A DNA stretch of 64,000 bases, from the NCBI RefSeq assembly GCF_900142475.1, contig NZ_FRAY01000006.1, positions 1-64,000 of the forward strand, in the 5' to 3' direction. The translations under genes were made by a program, and so were the position numbers. Of this stretch, positions 1-8,058 are shown piece by piece. The stretch is from Fibrobacter sp. UWH4. Lineage in GTDB: Bacteria; Fibrobacterota; Fibrobacteria; Fibrobacterales; Fibrobacteraceae. The notes beneath the pieces are model-generated. The model made no database searches. It was not told the DNA's origin and saw only the letters and a list, made by a program, of their open reading frames with translations. Within the stretch, counting starts at the first letter, position 1, and each line of letters opens with the position of its first letter.

Positions 1-162
1 TTAAAGTCTTGGTCCCGTTAATCACGTTCGTATCATTGACTTTCCAAGAATCCTCTTGGACCCGTCACTAAGCACATCTCCGATTCCTTCAATCTACTCA
101 GCAACCTCTCGGGTTGCTGTCCCGCGTCCGTTTCAGCTCTTCAGCCCTCTCGTTCGCGGGTG
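1..162 (-). other. structured transcribed leader, probably of an rRNA operon lying left of the window
   Basis: There is no open frame here. Downstream of the leftward promoter at 169-197 the segment can fold into strong hairpins: CAGCAACC (99-106) pairs with GGTTGCTG (112-119), and CCCGCG (121-126) pairs with CGCGGG (155-160). A long structured untranslated leader behind a consensus promoter is what rrn operons usually have. The mature RNA itself is not in the window, so the identity is an inference. Confidence 0.45.
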
Positions 163-168
163 AGGCCA

Positions 169-197
169 ATTATAGAACTTTCCGTGACCGTTGTCAA
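169..197 (-). promoter_or_regulatory. perfect-consensus sigma-70 promoter firing leftward
   Basis: On the minus strand TTGACA (192-197) is followed after exactly 17 nt by TATAAT (169-174), both perfect consensus hexamers. Directly upstream on that strand (about 198-245) are A- and T-runs that resemble an UP element. This strength is typical of rRNA or tRNA promoters. Predicted transcription starts near 162. Confidence 0.75.
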
Positions 198-574
198 GGG
201 CTTTTGGCGAAAAATTTCAACTTTTTTCACTTTTTTGCGAAATAACGGGATTTATTCCACATTACATCCACTTTATCAACAATTTAAAAACATATATTTT
301 CAAGAAAGCCATTCGGCAGGAATCTTTTTCGACCTTCTGCGGGTTCACAAAGGGATTTTTTTCAACTTTCCGCGTCGCAACTTCACTGTCAACGCCCTTT
401 TCCAAGCCATCAAATTACGTTTTACGATTAAACGCTCCATGTTTCTCCATTGAAACGGCCAATGTTTCTTTTTGCATAGCCACAACCAAAGAAGACAAGC
501 CCGGCCCCGCCAACCCCGCTAAAATACTGGCCTAGACGCAATCGCGCCTTCTTTTCGGCAACCACATCTGAAGT
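198..574. other. AT-rich intergenic region without a convincing gene
   Basis: Two overlapping open frames exist (160-453 and 191-535), but they lack a Shine-Dalgarno sequence, lie over the promoter, and encode low-complexity Phe/Asn-rich peptides without recognisable features. I see no RNA gene. The right end leads into the sigma-54 promoter of the next gene. Confidence 0.6.
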
Positions 575-590
575 TGGCACGCCTTTTGCA
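575..590 (+). promoter_or_regulatory. sigma-54 (-24/-12) promoter of the Hsp20 gene
   Basis: TGGCACGCCTTTTGCA matches the RpoN consensus TGGCACG-N4-TTGCA at every fixed position, with GG (576-577) and GC (588-589) correctly spaced. Transcription would start near 601, giving a 5' leader of about 70 nt before the ATG at 674. The rpoN gene is in this window at 46197-47840. A sigma-54 promoter also needs an enhancer-binding activator, and none is encoded in the window. Confidence 0.85.
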
Positions 591-673
591 ATTAGGTGTG
601 CGAAGACAAAAACAGGGTGCCAAGCCGAGGCAAACCGCCAAAGATTGGCCCCACATCCAAAGAGGTTAAAATT

Positions 674-1045
674 ATGACACAGTTTATTCCGAGCACTTTC
701 TACGGTATCCAGAACTTCCTTGACAACTTGAACGCCTGCAACGCCCAGAACGAATGCAGCTACACGCCCAAGGCCGACTACTATGAAGTCGAGAACGGCT
801 TCATGCTTGAAGTGGAACTCCCGGGCGTTAAAAAGGAAGACTTGGACATCCAGGTCGAAAAGAACATCATCACCGTCAAGGCAACGCGTAACCGCAAGGA
901 AAGCAAGTTCACTTACGAGCGCAGCTTCCGCCTGGCCGACGACATCGACACCGAAAACATCAAGGTCTCCCTCGAAAACGGCGTGTTGTCATTCGCCCTG
1001 TCAAAAAAACAGACAGCAGCAGCACGCAAGCTGACCATTGATTAA
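674..1045 (+). CDS. Hsp20/alpha-crystallin family small heat-shock protein
   Basis: A 123-residue cytoplasmic holdase chaperone that binds unfolding proteins without ATP. The alpha-crystallin domain spans about residues 33-118, including the LEVELPGV strand and the conserved ENGVLSFAL segment (A/G-x-L type) near residues 104-113. The N-terminal arm is short and phenylalanine-rich, as usual for the family. I chose the ATG at 674 because AGAGG lies about 8 nt upstream; an in-frame extension to 596 adds a basic, unconserved stretch and would begin at about the predicted transcription start. The gene stands alone behind a sigma-54 promoter (575-590), so its expression is probably activator-controlled. 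Family assignment is firm; the client range is unknown. Confidence 0.93.
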   Translation: MTQFIPSTFYGIQNFLDNLNACNAQNECSYTPKADYYEVENGFMLEVELPGVKKEDLDIQVEKNIITVKATRNRKESKFTYERSFRLADDIDTENIKVSLENGVLSFALSKKQTAAARKLTID

Positions 1046-1156
1046 CCACAAACTCCAAATCCCCATCAAATTCACTCCAATAAAGTGGCCCAAGTGGGGA
1101 TTAAAAGGATCTTCAATCGTGTAAAAATTTTCTTCATTCATCGTACTCCTACCAAG

Positions 1157-1184
1157 AAAGAGCCTCGTTTGGGGCTCTTTTTTG
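1157..1184 (+). terminator. rho-independent terminator after the Hsp20 gene
   Basis: AAAGAGCC (1157-1164) pairs with GGCTCTTT (1173-1180), followed by a T-run. It closes the single-gene hsp20 transcript. Confidence 0.85.
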
Positions 1185-1294
1185 TGTAAACAAAATGTTA
1201 TGGACTAATTGTCAATGGCCAGATTCATTTTTAAAGCCCTTTTTTACACCGAGTATATATTTTTTTGACGGTGTATAGGGTAAAAGGAGTAAGT

Positions 1295-2821
1295 ATGGGT
1301 AAATCATTCTCTTCACTGTTCTCTGCAGCAGTGATCGCCGCCATGTGCGGCACCGCATCAGCATATTCATTGAACGGCACCGTTTCCGATGATCATGGCC
1401 AGGCTATCAAGGATGTCGATGTCAGCTTGCTCAAGGAAGGCAAGACCACAAAGACAGACGACAAGGGCGAATTCACCATCCACGAAGATGAAGATTCGAT
1501 CACACTCGCCATTCATCCGGCCTTCAAAAACGCCGTCGGATATATCAACATCAACAACGGCATTCTTTCATACTCCCAGAGTAGTACTTCCCCTGTTCAG
1601 GTGAAGATTTACAACTCTCTCGGCAACCAGGTTTTTACCAAAACTTTGCAGGGTGCAGGCACATACGACTTGAGCAAAGGCCTCAACGCACGCGGCACAT
1701 ATTTTGCGCAGGTTTCCGTGGGCAGCGCTAAGCAGAATTTCAAGTTCACAAGCGAAGGAAAATACGGCAGTTCCTTCGGCACACAAGCTAGCGCAAGCGC
1801 CCTCATGAAGGAAGCTCAGGCTGGTGAAGCCATCCAGTTTGTCGCCACAGATTACGATACGCTCACCATCAAGCTCAACACGCTCGATACTACGCTCAAC
1901 GTGAAGCTTACGAAGACGGTTCCTCCCGAACCGACATTCAAATTCGGCTACGCCTTGAAGAACAACCCGACCCCGAGTAAGGGCTGCGGCACGACGTCAA
2001 AGCTGCAGAAGACCAAGAGCGTCGAAAATGGCGACCGCTTCGAAATGAACGTCAACGGCGAAACACGTGAATACTTCATCACCTTGCCGAAGAACTACGA
2101 CAACAAGAAACCTTACAAGTTGCTCTTCGCCATGCACTGCATGGGCTCTAACGCCGAAGACTTCGTCCACCACTATGCGGACCAGGACCATCCGTCTCCG
2201 TACTACGGCCAGCAGAAACTCGACACCGAAGGCAACTATATCTTCGTTTCTCCGCGTGGCGATACCGACGGTATGCCATGGAGTATGAACAGCGACAAGG
2301 ACCACAAGTTCATCAACCAGTTGCTTACGACTCTCGAAGAAAACTACTGCATTGACACCAGCCGCGTGTTCATGACGGGCTTTAGCTTCGGCGCCATGGT
2401 CACGAACTCCATGGCCCAGGACATGCAAGACCGCCTGCGCGCAGTCGCTGTCTATGCAACAGCCGACTACAACATCTACCTGCCGAAGAACAAGGGCTTG
2501 CCTATCGCCTGGATGGCCGTGCACGGCAAGAATGACGGCACCTGCAACTACAACCGCGCTCGTGACAGCGCACTCAAGCGCATCCTCAAGAACAACGGTA
2601 AGGCCGATGCAGATGGCAACTTCACCGATGCCAGCGCAGAAAAGCCGAAGGAAGTCGGCGGCAGCGGACACCTCTGCTACGACTTCACGACCGTCGACGA
2701 GCGCTTCCCGGTCAAGTTCTGCAGCTGGAACGGTCAGCACCAGTGGACGGCTTACGACAACGGCAACTGGCAGAACACCTGGGTTCCCGAAGAAGTCCAC
2801 AAGTTCTTCGAACAGTTCTAA
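1295..2821 (+). CDS. secreted CE1-like (PHB depolymerase/feruloyl esterase type) esterase
   Basis: A 508-residue secreted serine esterase, probably releasing ferulate or acetate from plant cell wall. A signal peptide ends near ATASA-type residues around 24. Residues about 25-90 form a carboxypeptidase-regulatory-like beta-sandwich (NGTVSDDHGQ). Residues 95-150 resemble a T9SS-type sorting module (VKIYNSLGNQ, GTYFAQV). The esterase domain is about 235-508. The nucleophile is Ser364 in GFSFG; Asp414 (GKNDG) and His482 (GQHQW) complete a likely triad. AAAGGAG stands 4 nt before the ATG at 1295; a TTG at 1265 is in frame but poorer. Substrate cannot be told from sequence. The sorting-like module lies at the N-terminal side rather than at the end, which is unusual. 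Confidence 0.8.
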   Translation: MGKSFSSLFSAAVIAAMCGTASAYSLNGTVSDDHGQAIKDVDVSLLKEGKTTKTDDKGEFTIHEDEDSITLAIHPAFKNAVGYININNGILSYSQSSTSPVQVKIYNSLGNQVFTKTLQGAGTYDLSKGLNARGTYFAQVSVGSAKQNFKFTSEGKYGSSFGTQASASALMKEAQAGEAIQFVATDYDTLTIKLNTLDTTLNVKLTKTVPPEPTFKFGYALKNNPTPSKGCGTTSKLQKTKSVENGDRFEMNVNGETREYFITLPKNYDNKKPYKLLFAMHCMGSNAEDFVHHYADQDHPSPYYGQQKLDTEGNYIFVSPRGDTDGMPWSMNSDKDHKFINQLLTTLEENYCIDTSRVFMTGFSFGAMVTNSMAQDMQDRLRAVAVYATADYNIYLPKNKGLPIAWMAVHGKNDGTCNYNRARDSALKRILKNNGKADADGNFTDASAEKPKEVGGSGHLCYDFTTVDERFPVKFCSWNGQHQWTAYDNGNWQNTWVPEEVHKFFEQF

Positions 2822-2846
2822 GTTTCCTACACACCTCCAACAACAG

Positions 2847-2877
2847 AAAGGTCCGCCTCAAAAGGCGGACCTTTTTA
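2847..2877 (+). terminator. rho-independent terminator after the esterase gene
   Basis: AAAGGTCCGCC (2847-2857) pairs with GGCGGACCTTT (2864-2874), followed by TT. The arm is rich in A on one side and T on the other, so it could work in both directions. Confidence 0.88.
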
Positions 2878-2880
2878 AAC

Positions 2881-3114
2881 GCGATATCGTATTTTTTCAG
2901 ACGCAATAGAGCCGAGCGGTCTTATCGTGAGCCTCAAACGATTCGTATTAACGAATCGTGGAGGCGAGAGCGAGGCGATATCGTATTTTTACAGATGCAA
3001 TAGAGCCGGGCGGTCTTACCGTGAGCCTCAAACGATTCGTATTAACGAATCGTGGAGGCGAGAGCGAGGCGATATCGTATTTTTACAGATGCAATAGAGC
3101 CGAGCGGTCTTATC
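2881..3114. repeat. 94-bp tandem direct repeat, two and a half copies, with internal hairpins
   Basis: Units start at 2881, 2975 and 3069, exactly 94 bp apart; the third breaks off at about 3114, beside the stop codon of the next (leftward) gene. The first two units each carry an inverted repeat, ACGATTCG-TATTAA-CGAATCGT, extended by flanking GCCTC/GAGGC. The copies differ at only a few positions, so the duplication is recent. No coding capacity is evident. Confidence 0.9.
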
Positions 3115-4455
3115 TTATATAAGTTTTTCGACTTTAGTGCAGAGGGCTTCGGCCTCTTCAGCCGTCGGCGCTTCGGCAATTACGCGAATCACAGGCTCGG
3201 TGTTGCTGGCGCGCACATGCACCCAGGACTTCTCGTGGCCAAGCCACAGGCCGTCGCGTTCGTCCATTTCCCAACCGGCAAATTCTGCCTTGACTTTCGG
3301 GAGGATGTCGGCCACCTTCTTGTCGCCCAGTTCAAACTTCTTCTTGGGCATGGCGTAAGACGGATTTTCCGCAACGAACTTTTCCGGGCCTCCGTTATGG
3401 TGTGCCATCCAGCTAAGCACGAGGGCTGCCGCCACGAGACTATCACGACCGTAGTGGAGTGCCGGCAGAATCACGCCTCCGTTACCTTCGCCGCCGATGA
3501 CGCAGCCCTTTTCGATCATCTGCAGGCTCACATTGATTTCACCCACCTTGGCGCGGCTGAATTCGCAACCGTACTTTTCGGCGACATCCTGGTTCATGCG
3601 GCTCGTAGACAAATTAACACAGACGCTTCCTTTCTTCTGGCTGAGCACTTCTTCCGTCGCAATGGCGAGCGTATATTCTTCGCCGATGCTCTGGCCAAGG
3701 CCATCGACCAAGGCGCAACGGTCCGCATCAGGGTCCACAGCGAAACCGACCGCACAGCCGTTATCCTTCACGGCCTTGCGCAAGTCGCCGAGGTTTTCGG
3801 GAATCGGTTCTGCACCACGCGGGAACGTGCCGTCGGGTTCGCAATGCACGCGAACCACTTCGCAGCCGAGCTGTTCCAAAAGACGCGGCACAATGTAGCT
3901 GCCCGCACCATTCACGGCATCTACGGCCACCTTGAATTTCTTGGCACGAATCGCCTCGACATCCACAAACGGAATCTTGAGGGTTCCATCCACGTGAACG
4001 CCGTCGGCATCCTTCATGAACTCATACTTGCCCATGCCGCGATAATCGGGATACTTGAAGTTATCGGCATCGGCAAGTTCAAAGAGCTGCTTCACGTCGG
4101 CGGGGCCGAGGAAAAGTCCCTTGTTGTTTAGGAACTTGAGTGCGTTCCATTCGAGCGGGTTATGGCTCGCGGTAATGATGATGCCCGCATCGGCCTTGAG
4201 CTCAGTCGTCAAGATTTCCACCGAGGGAGTTGTCGAAAGGCCGACCTCTACAACGTCTACGCCCGACAGACGACAGATGCCTGCGACAAACTGACTGATA
4301 GCGTCGCCCGTCGGTCGACTGTCGCGACCAATCACGACTCGCTTGGCCTTGGTAATCTGCAAAAAGGCACTCACATGGCTCTTCAGGACCTGGGGGGTAA
4401 GGGTATCACCCACGATTCCGCGGATACCCGAAATAGAACGCATCAGTTTAGACAT
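3115..4455 (-). CDS. glmM: phosphoglucosamine mutase/phosphomannomutase family enzyme
   Basis: A 446-residue alpha-D-phosphohexomutase that moves phosphate between C6 and C1 of a hexose phosphate, supplying glucosamine-1-P for UDP-GlcNAc or mannose-1-P for glycans. All four signature loops are present: the phosphoserine loop TASHNP, the metal-binding DPDADR, the sugar-binding GEGNGG, and the phosphate-binding RASNTEP near the C-terminus. The start MRSISGIRG-type N-terminus resembles the GlmM form found in archaea and Bacteroidetes. I chose the ATG at 4455 because GGAGA precedes it; the longer frame to 4581 adds non-conserved residues. Divergent from the GGDEF gene at 4581. The symbol is tentative since glucosamine versus mannose specificity cannot be read from sequence. 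Confidence 0.85.
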   Translation of the reverse strand: MSKLMRSISGIRGIVGDTLTPQVLKSHVSAFLQITKAKRVVIGRDSRPTGDAISQFVAGICRLSGVDVVEVGLSTTPSVEILTTELKADAGIIITASHNPLEWNALKFLNNKGLFLGPADVKQLFELADADNFKYPDYRGMGKYEFMKDADGVHVDGTLKIPFVDVEAIRAKKFKVAVDAVNGAGSYIVPRLLEQLGCEVVRVHCEPDGTFPRGAEPIPENLGDLRKAVKDNGCAVGFAVDPDADRCALVDGLGQSIGEEYTLAIATEEVLSQKKGSVCVNLSTSRMNQDVAEKYGCEFSRAKVGEINVSLQMIEKGCVIGGEGNGGVILPALHYGRDSLVAAALVLSWMAHHNGGPEKFVAENPSYAMPKKKFELGDKKVADILPKVKAEFAGWEMDERDGLWLGHEKSWVHVRASNTEPVIRVIAEAPTAEEAEALCTKVEKLI

Positions 4456-4580
4456 AAAAATCTCCGTTTTACAAAAAAATACAAAAAAATTATGTATAAT
4501 TATCACAAGAAGACAGGAGAAACTCAACCTACTCCCCCAATTCGGTCCGGGGGCGTACATGGCGGACAGGACATAAGGCA

Positions 4581-5738
4581 ATGAGCCCCTTATTTAACCT
4601 AGAAAGCATCTATGTTGCCAATATCATCGGCATCGTACTGATTGTCGTCCTGATTATCTGTAATCTTTGGCGTCTGCAGAGCAAGACTCCCGCCAACAAG
4701 AACCTGGTCCTGATGATGTTCTTCGCGCTCACCAGTTGCATTGCCGACCCCATCTCGTACACCATGAAGGGAATCCCGGGCCTAATGCCCAAAATCGCAG
4801 TCTATGCGACTAGCACCTGGCTCTTTGCAGCAAACATGCTCGCCGTCCTTTGCTGGGTCCGCTTTTTAGGCTACTACCTGAACGGTTCCATTACCAGAAA
4901 GCACAAGATTGCCCTGAACACCATCATCGTGGCGGGAGTCACGGTTCTTATAGTCAACCTATTCCACCCCATAGTCTTCTCTATCGACGAAAACAACCTT
5001 TACGAGCGAAAGTCCTTCTACTTTTTCTTTACGGTCATAGACTACCTACTTGTCATCAACAGCCTGTTCACCTATTACAGGAGCAAGCAAAGGGGAGGCG
5101 TACTCAAGTTTTTCCCGATATGGGTGTACATCGTCCCGATTATTGCTGGCGGAATCATACAGTCGCTGTTTTACGGCATTTCCGTCATTCCCACAAGCAT
5201 CGCCATTTCGATTGCGGGCATCCTCGCAAGCCTCCAAAACGAGATGATTTACCGCGATGCGCTGACAGGCGTCTTTAACCGGACCTACCTGGATTACCAG
5301 CTCAAAAAATTTGCCAAGCGCCCCAAATTGAAGATTACGGGAATCATGCTTGACCTGAACGATTTCAAGCGCATCAACGACGAGCAGGGGCATTCCGTCG
5401 GTGACGAGGCCCTCATCGCCACCACGCGCATCCTGCAAAAAGGCGTGGGCAGCCTCGGAAGCGTTGTCCGTTATGCCGGAGACGAATTTATCTTGCTAAT
5501 CAACACCCAGGACGATGAGCAAATCAAAGCCCGTATCGAGAAGATCCTGTACCTTTTCGAAAAATACAATGCAGACAACGAAAAGAAATACACCCTGTCT
5601 GCCTCTATCGGTTACCACAAGCTAGACCTGAAAAACGAAAATATCGACACTTTCATCAATACAATCGATTCCCGCATGTACGAAAACAAGAAGGCCTTTT
5701 ACGCAACCCACAAGGTCATGGACCGCAGAAAGCGTTAA
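4581..5738 (+). CDS. membrane diguanylate cyclase (7TM-GGDEF, AGDEF active site)
   Basis: A 385-residue protein with about seven hydrophobic segments (residues 8-215) followed by a GGDEF domain (about 225-380) predicted to make cyclic di-GMP at the inner membrane. The domain begins with DALTGVFNR, has the metal-binding aspartate in LDLNDFKRIN, the GHSVGD loop and the signature RYAGDEF. AGDEF replaces GGDEF, a change tolerated by some active cyclases. No RxxD inhibitory site lies upstream of the signature. AAGG stands just before the ATG. Its closest relative here is the next gene, apparently a tandem duplicate. The signal sensed by the membrane part is unknown. Confidence 0.85.
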   Translation: MSPLFNLESIYVANIIGIVLIVVLIICNLWRLQSKTPANKNLVLMMFFALTSCIADPISYTMKGIPGLMPKIAVYATSTWLFAANMLAVLCWVRFLGYYLNGSITRKHKIALNTIIVAGVTVLIVNLFHPIVFSIDENNLYERKSFYFFFTVIDYLLVINSLFTYYRSKQRGGVLKFFPIWVYIVPIIAGGIIQSLFYGISVIPTSIAISIAGILASLQNEMIYRDALTGVFNRTYLDYQLKKFAKRPKLKITGIMLDLNDFKRINDEQGHSVGDEALIATTRILQKGVGSLGSVVRYAGDEFILLINTQDDEQIKARIEKILYLFEKYNADNEKKYTLSASIGYHKLDLKNENIDTFINTIDSRMYENKKAFYATHKVMDRRKR

Positions 5739-5744
5739 AAAAAC

Positions 5745-5756
5745 GTGATATATCAC
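5745..5756. promoter_or_regulatory. perfect 12-bp palindrome GTGATATATCAC between the two GGDEF paralogues
   Basis: GTGATATATCAC is a perfect dyad in the 89-bp gap, upstream of a TATATT hexamer at about 5806-5811 that could be the -10 element of the second gene. It may be an operator, but no binding protein can be named. Confidence 0.3.
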
Positions 5757-5827
5757 ACAAAAACGATAATTTATATAAAAAATTTCTTTTTTTGTAAAAA
5801 GTGATTATATTATGGAAGGGATTGATT

Positions 5828-6979
5828 ATGGAAAGCACTTTTGAACTGACAACTGTTTATGTGAGTAACATATTCGGCATCGTTCTCATCGGTGTCCTGT
5901 TGGCAGGTAATATATGGAGATTCCGCGAGAAGGGGGCGGAAAACGCTTTCTTGCAGTTGATCCTCTTTTTCGCTTTTTGCGGATGCATTTTCGACCCCAT
6001 CGCCTACACCGCCGACGGAAAGCCGGGCGCCATGGCGAGAGTCATCGTCTACGGGAGCAACGCACTCCTGTACCTGGCCGACATGTTCGGCACGTTCTTC
6101 TGGCTGCTGTTCCTGGCAGAGCACCTGAATGCACGATTCTCCATCGTCCATCGTTACATTTTGGGGGCGGCACTCATCACGGGAACGACCATGATTATCC
6201 TCAACAACTTCGTTCCCTTCATTTTTGACGTTTCCTACAACAATGTCTACGAACGTAAATTCGGTTACCTGTTCTACATCGCAATCGACTACGGTTTCCT
6301 TGTCGACAGCCTGATTCTCTACTTTATTTGCAAGCGAAAGGGAGGCATGTTCAAGTCCTTCCCTGTCTGGGTCTACTTTATCCCGCTCATTGTCGGCACG
6401 GCTATCCAGTCTCTCTTTTACGGAATCTCAGCCATCTCTGCAAGTATCGCGGTTTCCATTGCAGGTGTTTTCGCCACGCTGCAGAGCGAGCGCGTTTTCA
6501 GGGACAAGCTAACGGGAGTCTTCAACTACACCTACCTGGACTACCTTGGTCGCGAGTACGCCAAGAAGAAAGACCTGCAAGTGACCGGAATCCTTGTAAA
6601 CATCAACTCGTTCAAGACCATCAACCAGAACTACGGGCACGCCACGGGCAACAAGGTGCTGATCAAGATGGCAAAGATCCTAAACCGCTCCATCGGGGAA
6701 CTCGGTGTGATTATCCGCTATTCCAGCGACGAGTACATCGCATTCGTCAACACCCAGAACGAAATGGCCATCAGCATGTGCATTACACGCATAAGGTCAG
6801 GGTTGTCGGAAGCAAACAACTTCAACAGTTCATACAAGCTATCCGTCTGTATCTGTAGCCAAAGCTACGATACCAGCAAGCCGATGAACGAATTTATCGA
6901 CAGCATTTCAAAATCCATGATGGAAGAAAAATCGAACTTCTACGCGCAATCGCAAATCAACAAACGATTGCAACAATAA
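5828..6979 (+). CDS. membrane protein with degenerate, probably inactive GGDEF domain
   Basis: A 383-residue paralogue of the preceding protein with the same seven-segment membrane part and GGDEF-like domain (starts DKLTGVFNY). Key residues are lost: the signature reads SSDEY, and the metal-binding position of LDLNDFK reads VNINSFK, so the first aspartate is Asn and the second position Ser. It should therefore be unable to make cyclic di-GMP, and may instead bind GTP, bind the paralogue, or act as a receptor. GAAGGGA precedes the ATG at 5828; a GTG at 5801 is in frame but lacks this. A weak GC-rich hairpin (about 6982-7003) follows the stop. Confidence 0.8.
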   Translation: MESTFELTTVYVSNIFGIVLIGVLLAGNIWRFREKGAENAFLQLILFFAFCGCIFDPIAYTADGKPGAMARVIVYGSNALLYLADMFGTFFWLLFLAEHLNARFSIVHRYILGAALITGTTMIILNNFVPFIFDVSYNNVYERKFGYLFYIAIDYGFLVDSLILYFICKRKGGMFKSFPVWVYFIPLIVGTAIQSLFYGISAISASIAVSIAGVFATLQSERVFRDKLTGVFNYTYLDYLGREYAKKKDLQVTGILVNINSFKTINQNYGHATGNKVLIKMAKILNRSIGELGVIIRYSSDEYIAFVNTQNEMAISMCITRIRSGLSEANNFNSSYKLSVCICSQSYDTSKPMNEFIDSISKSMMEEKSNFYAQSQINKRLQQ

Positions 6980-7027
6980 GGCGGGCGAGCGCGACGCTCA
7001 CCTTACGCATTTGTCCCCGAGGCTCAT

Positions 7028-7870
7028 TCAGGAGCGTGCAAGCACGCTCCACCATTCGCCACTTACTCTTTCTTGGACGACGGTCAGGCCAATTTCTTCG
7101 AACCAGCGGAGAACATAATCCTTTTCGGTTTCAAGCTGGCCACTAATGACAAGTTCGCCGCCCTTCACAAGCAGGTCCTCGATGTCGTCGCGCAGGGGCC
7201 AAAGCTCGCTCCGGATCATGTTGCACAGGATAACGTCAAACTTGGCACCATCCTTGAATGCATCCAGGAAACCCAGCACGCAGTCGCTTTCACCAAAGCC
7301 GTTGCGCTCAAAGTTTTCGGCAATACAGGGAATCGTCAGCGGGTCAATTTCTGTACCTACCGCAAGACGCGCTCCCAAGCGGCGGGCATACATGGCCAAA
7401 ATTCCCGTACCCGTACCGATGTCAAGCACCGTTTTTCCCTTGAAATCCACCGATTCCATCAGGGTCGCGCAGCTGCTCGTCGTATCGTGTTCGCCCGTTC
7501 CGAAAGCGGTTTTCGCTTCGAGCTCCAGTACAACCGCAGCAGGATCGTCTGGCGTAAATTCTACCCAAGGGGGGCGAACCCACAGATGCGGAGACACGGA
7601 AACTGGCTGGGCACGGTCGCGCCACCACTTGTCCCAATCCTTCGCGGGTTCGTCGCTGAGCACAAAATGATACTGCGGGAACTCGCCTACAATGCGGTCT
7701 CTTTCAGCCTTGTCTCCCGTATAGAAGCAGAAATCCGTCCGGCCTTCCGCTTTCGGGTCCAGTTCTTCAAGAGTCGCAACGCCCGCCTCGAAAAGCAGGT
7801 AGCTTGCGAGTTCATATTCTTCGGCGGGGCAATATCCCTCGGCCTTGTACCAAGTATCAATTTTCTGCAT
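7028..7870 (-). CDS. prmA: ribosomal protein L11 methyltransferase
   Basis: A 280-residue SAM-dependent methyltransferase that trimethylates ribosomal protein L11. The class I Rossmann motif I is DIGTGTGILAM, the acidic end of strand beta-2 is GTEIDP, and the post-motif CNMIRSE corresponds to the family's N-[IL]-[LA] segment. The N-terminal part carries the L11-binding region (WW-R-x-Q motif). The ATG at 7870 is preferred over an upstream TTG; no Shine-Dalgarno sequence is visible. A TATATT on the minus strand lies about 18 nt upstream, so the leader is very short. It converges with the GGDEF pair. Confidence 0.9.
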   Translation of the reverse strand: MQKIDTWYKAEGYCPAEEYELASYLLFEAGVATLEELDPKAEGRTDFCFYTGDKAERDRIVGEFPQYHFVLSDEPAKDWDKWWRDRAQPVSVSPHLWVRPPWVEFTPDDPAAVVLELEAKTAFGTGEHDTTSSCATLMESVDFKGKTVLDIGTGTGILAMYARRLGARLAVGTEIDPLTIPCIAENFERNGFGESDCVLGFLDAFKDGAKFDVILCNMIRSELWPLRDDIEDLLVKGGELVISGQLETEKDYVLRWFEEIGLTVVQERVSGEWWSVLARS

Positions 7871-7911
7871 GGTCAAAATTTAAGAAATATATTCAAGCAG
7901 TGATCCCCGCA

Positions 7912-8016
7912 TTCGCGGGGATGACAGGAAAGAACGCGGGGATGACAGGAAAGAACGCGGGGATGACAGGAAAGAATGCGGAGTTGACGGGAATAATCGC
8001 AAGGATGGCAAGAAAA
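7912..8016. repeat. five degenerate 21-bp tandem repeats with a palindromic head
   Basis: Units of 21 bp start at 7912, 7933, 7954, 7975 and 7996. The second and third are identical and the last two are diverged. The first overlaps a palindrome, ATCCCCGC-att-CGCGGGGAT, at 7903-7921. The 21-bp period keeps a frame open (repeating GMTGKNA), but this looks like repeat-encoded peptide rather than a gene. Confidence 0.85.
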
Positions 8017-8058
8017 AAAAGTAGTGAGGGAGATAGTTCGCGAATTCGGCTAAAAGAT

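Noticed and set aside
160-535. Two overlapping rightward open frames of 97 and 114 codons
   Set aside because: They cross a strong leftward promoter, have no ribosome-binding site and encode low-complexity peptides.
3052-4131. A 359-codon rightward frame opposite the phosphohexomutase gene
   Set aside because: It is antisense to a gene with complete catalytic motifs and starts inside the 94-bp repeats.
4501-4580. Hairpin CCCCC...GGGGG before the first GGDEF gene as a cyclic di-GMP riboswitch
   Set aside because: The stem is there (about 4534-4552), but the conserved GEMM core sequences are missing.
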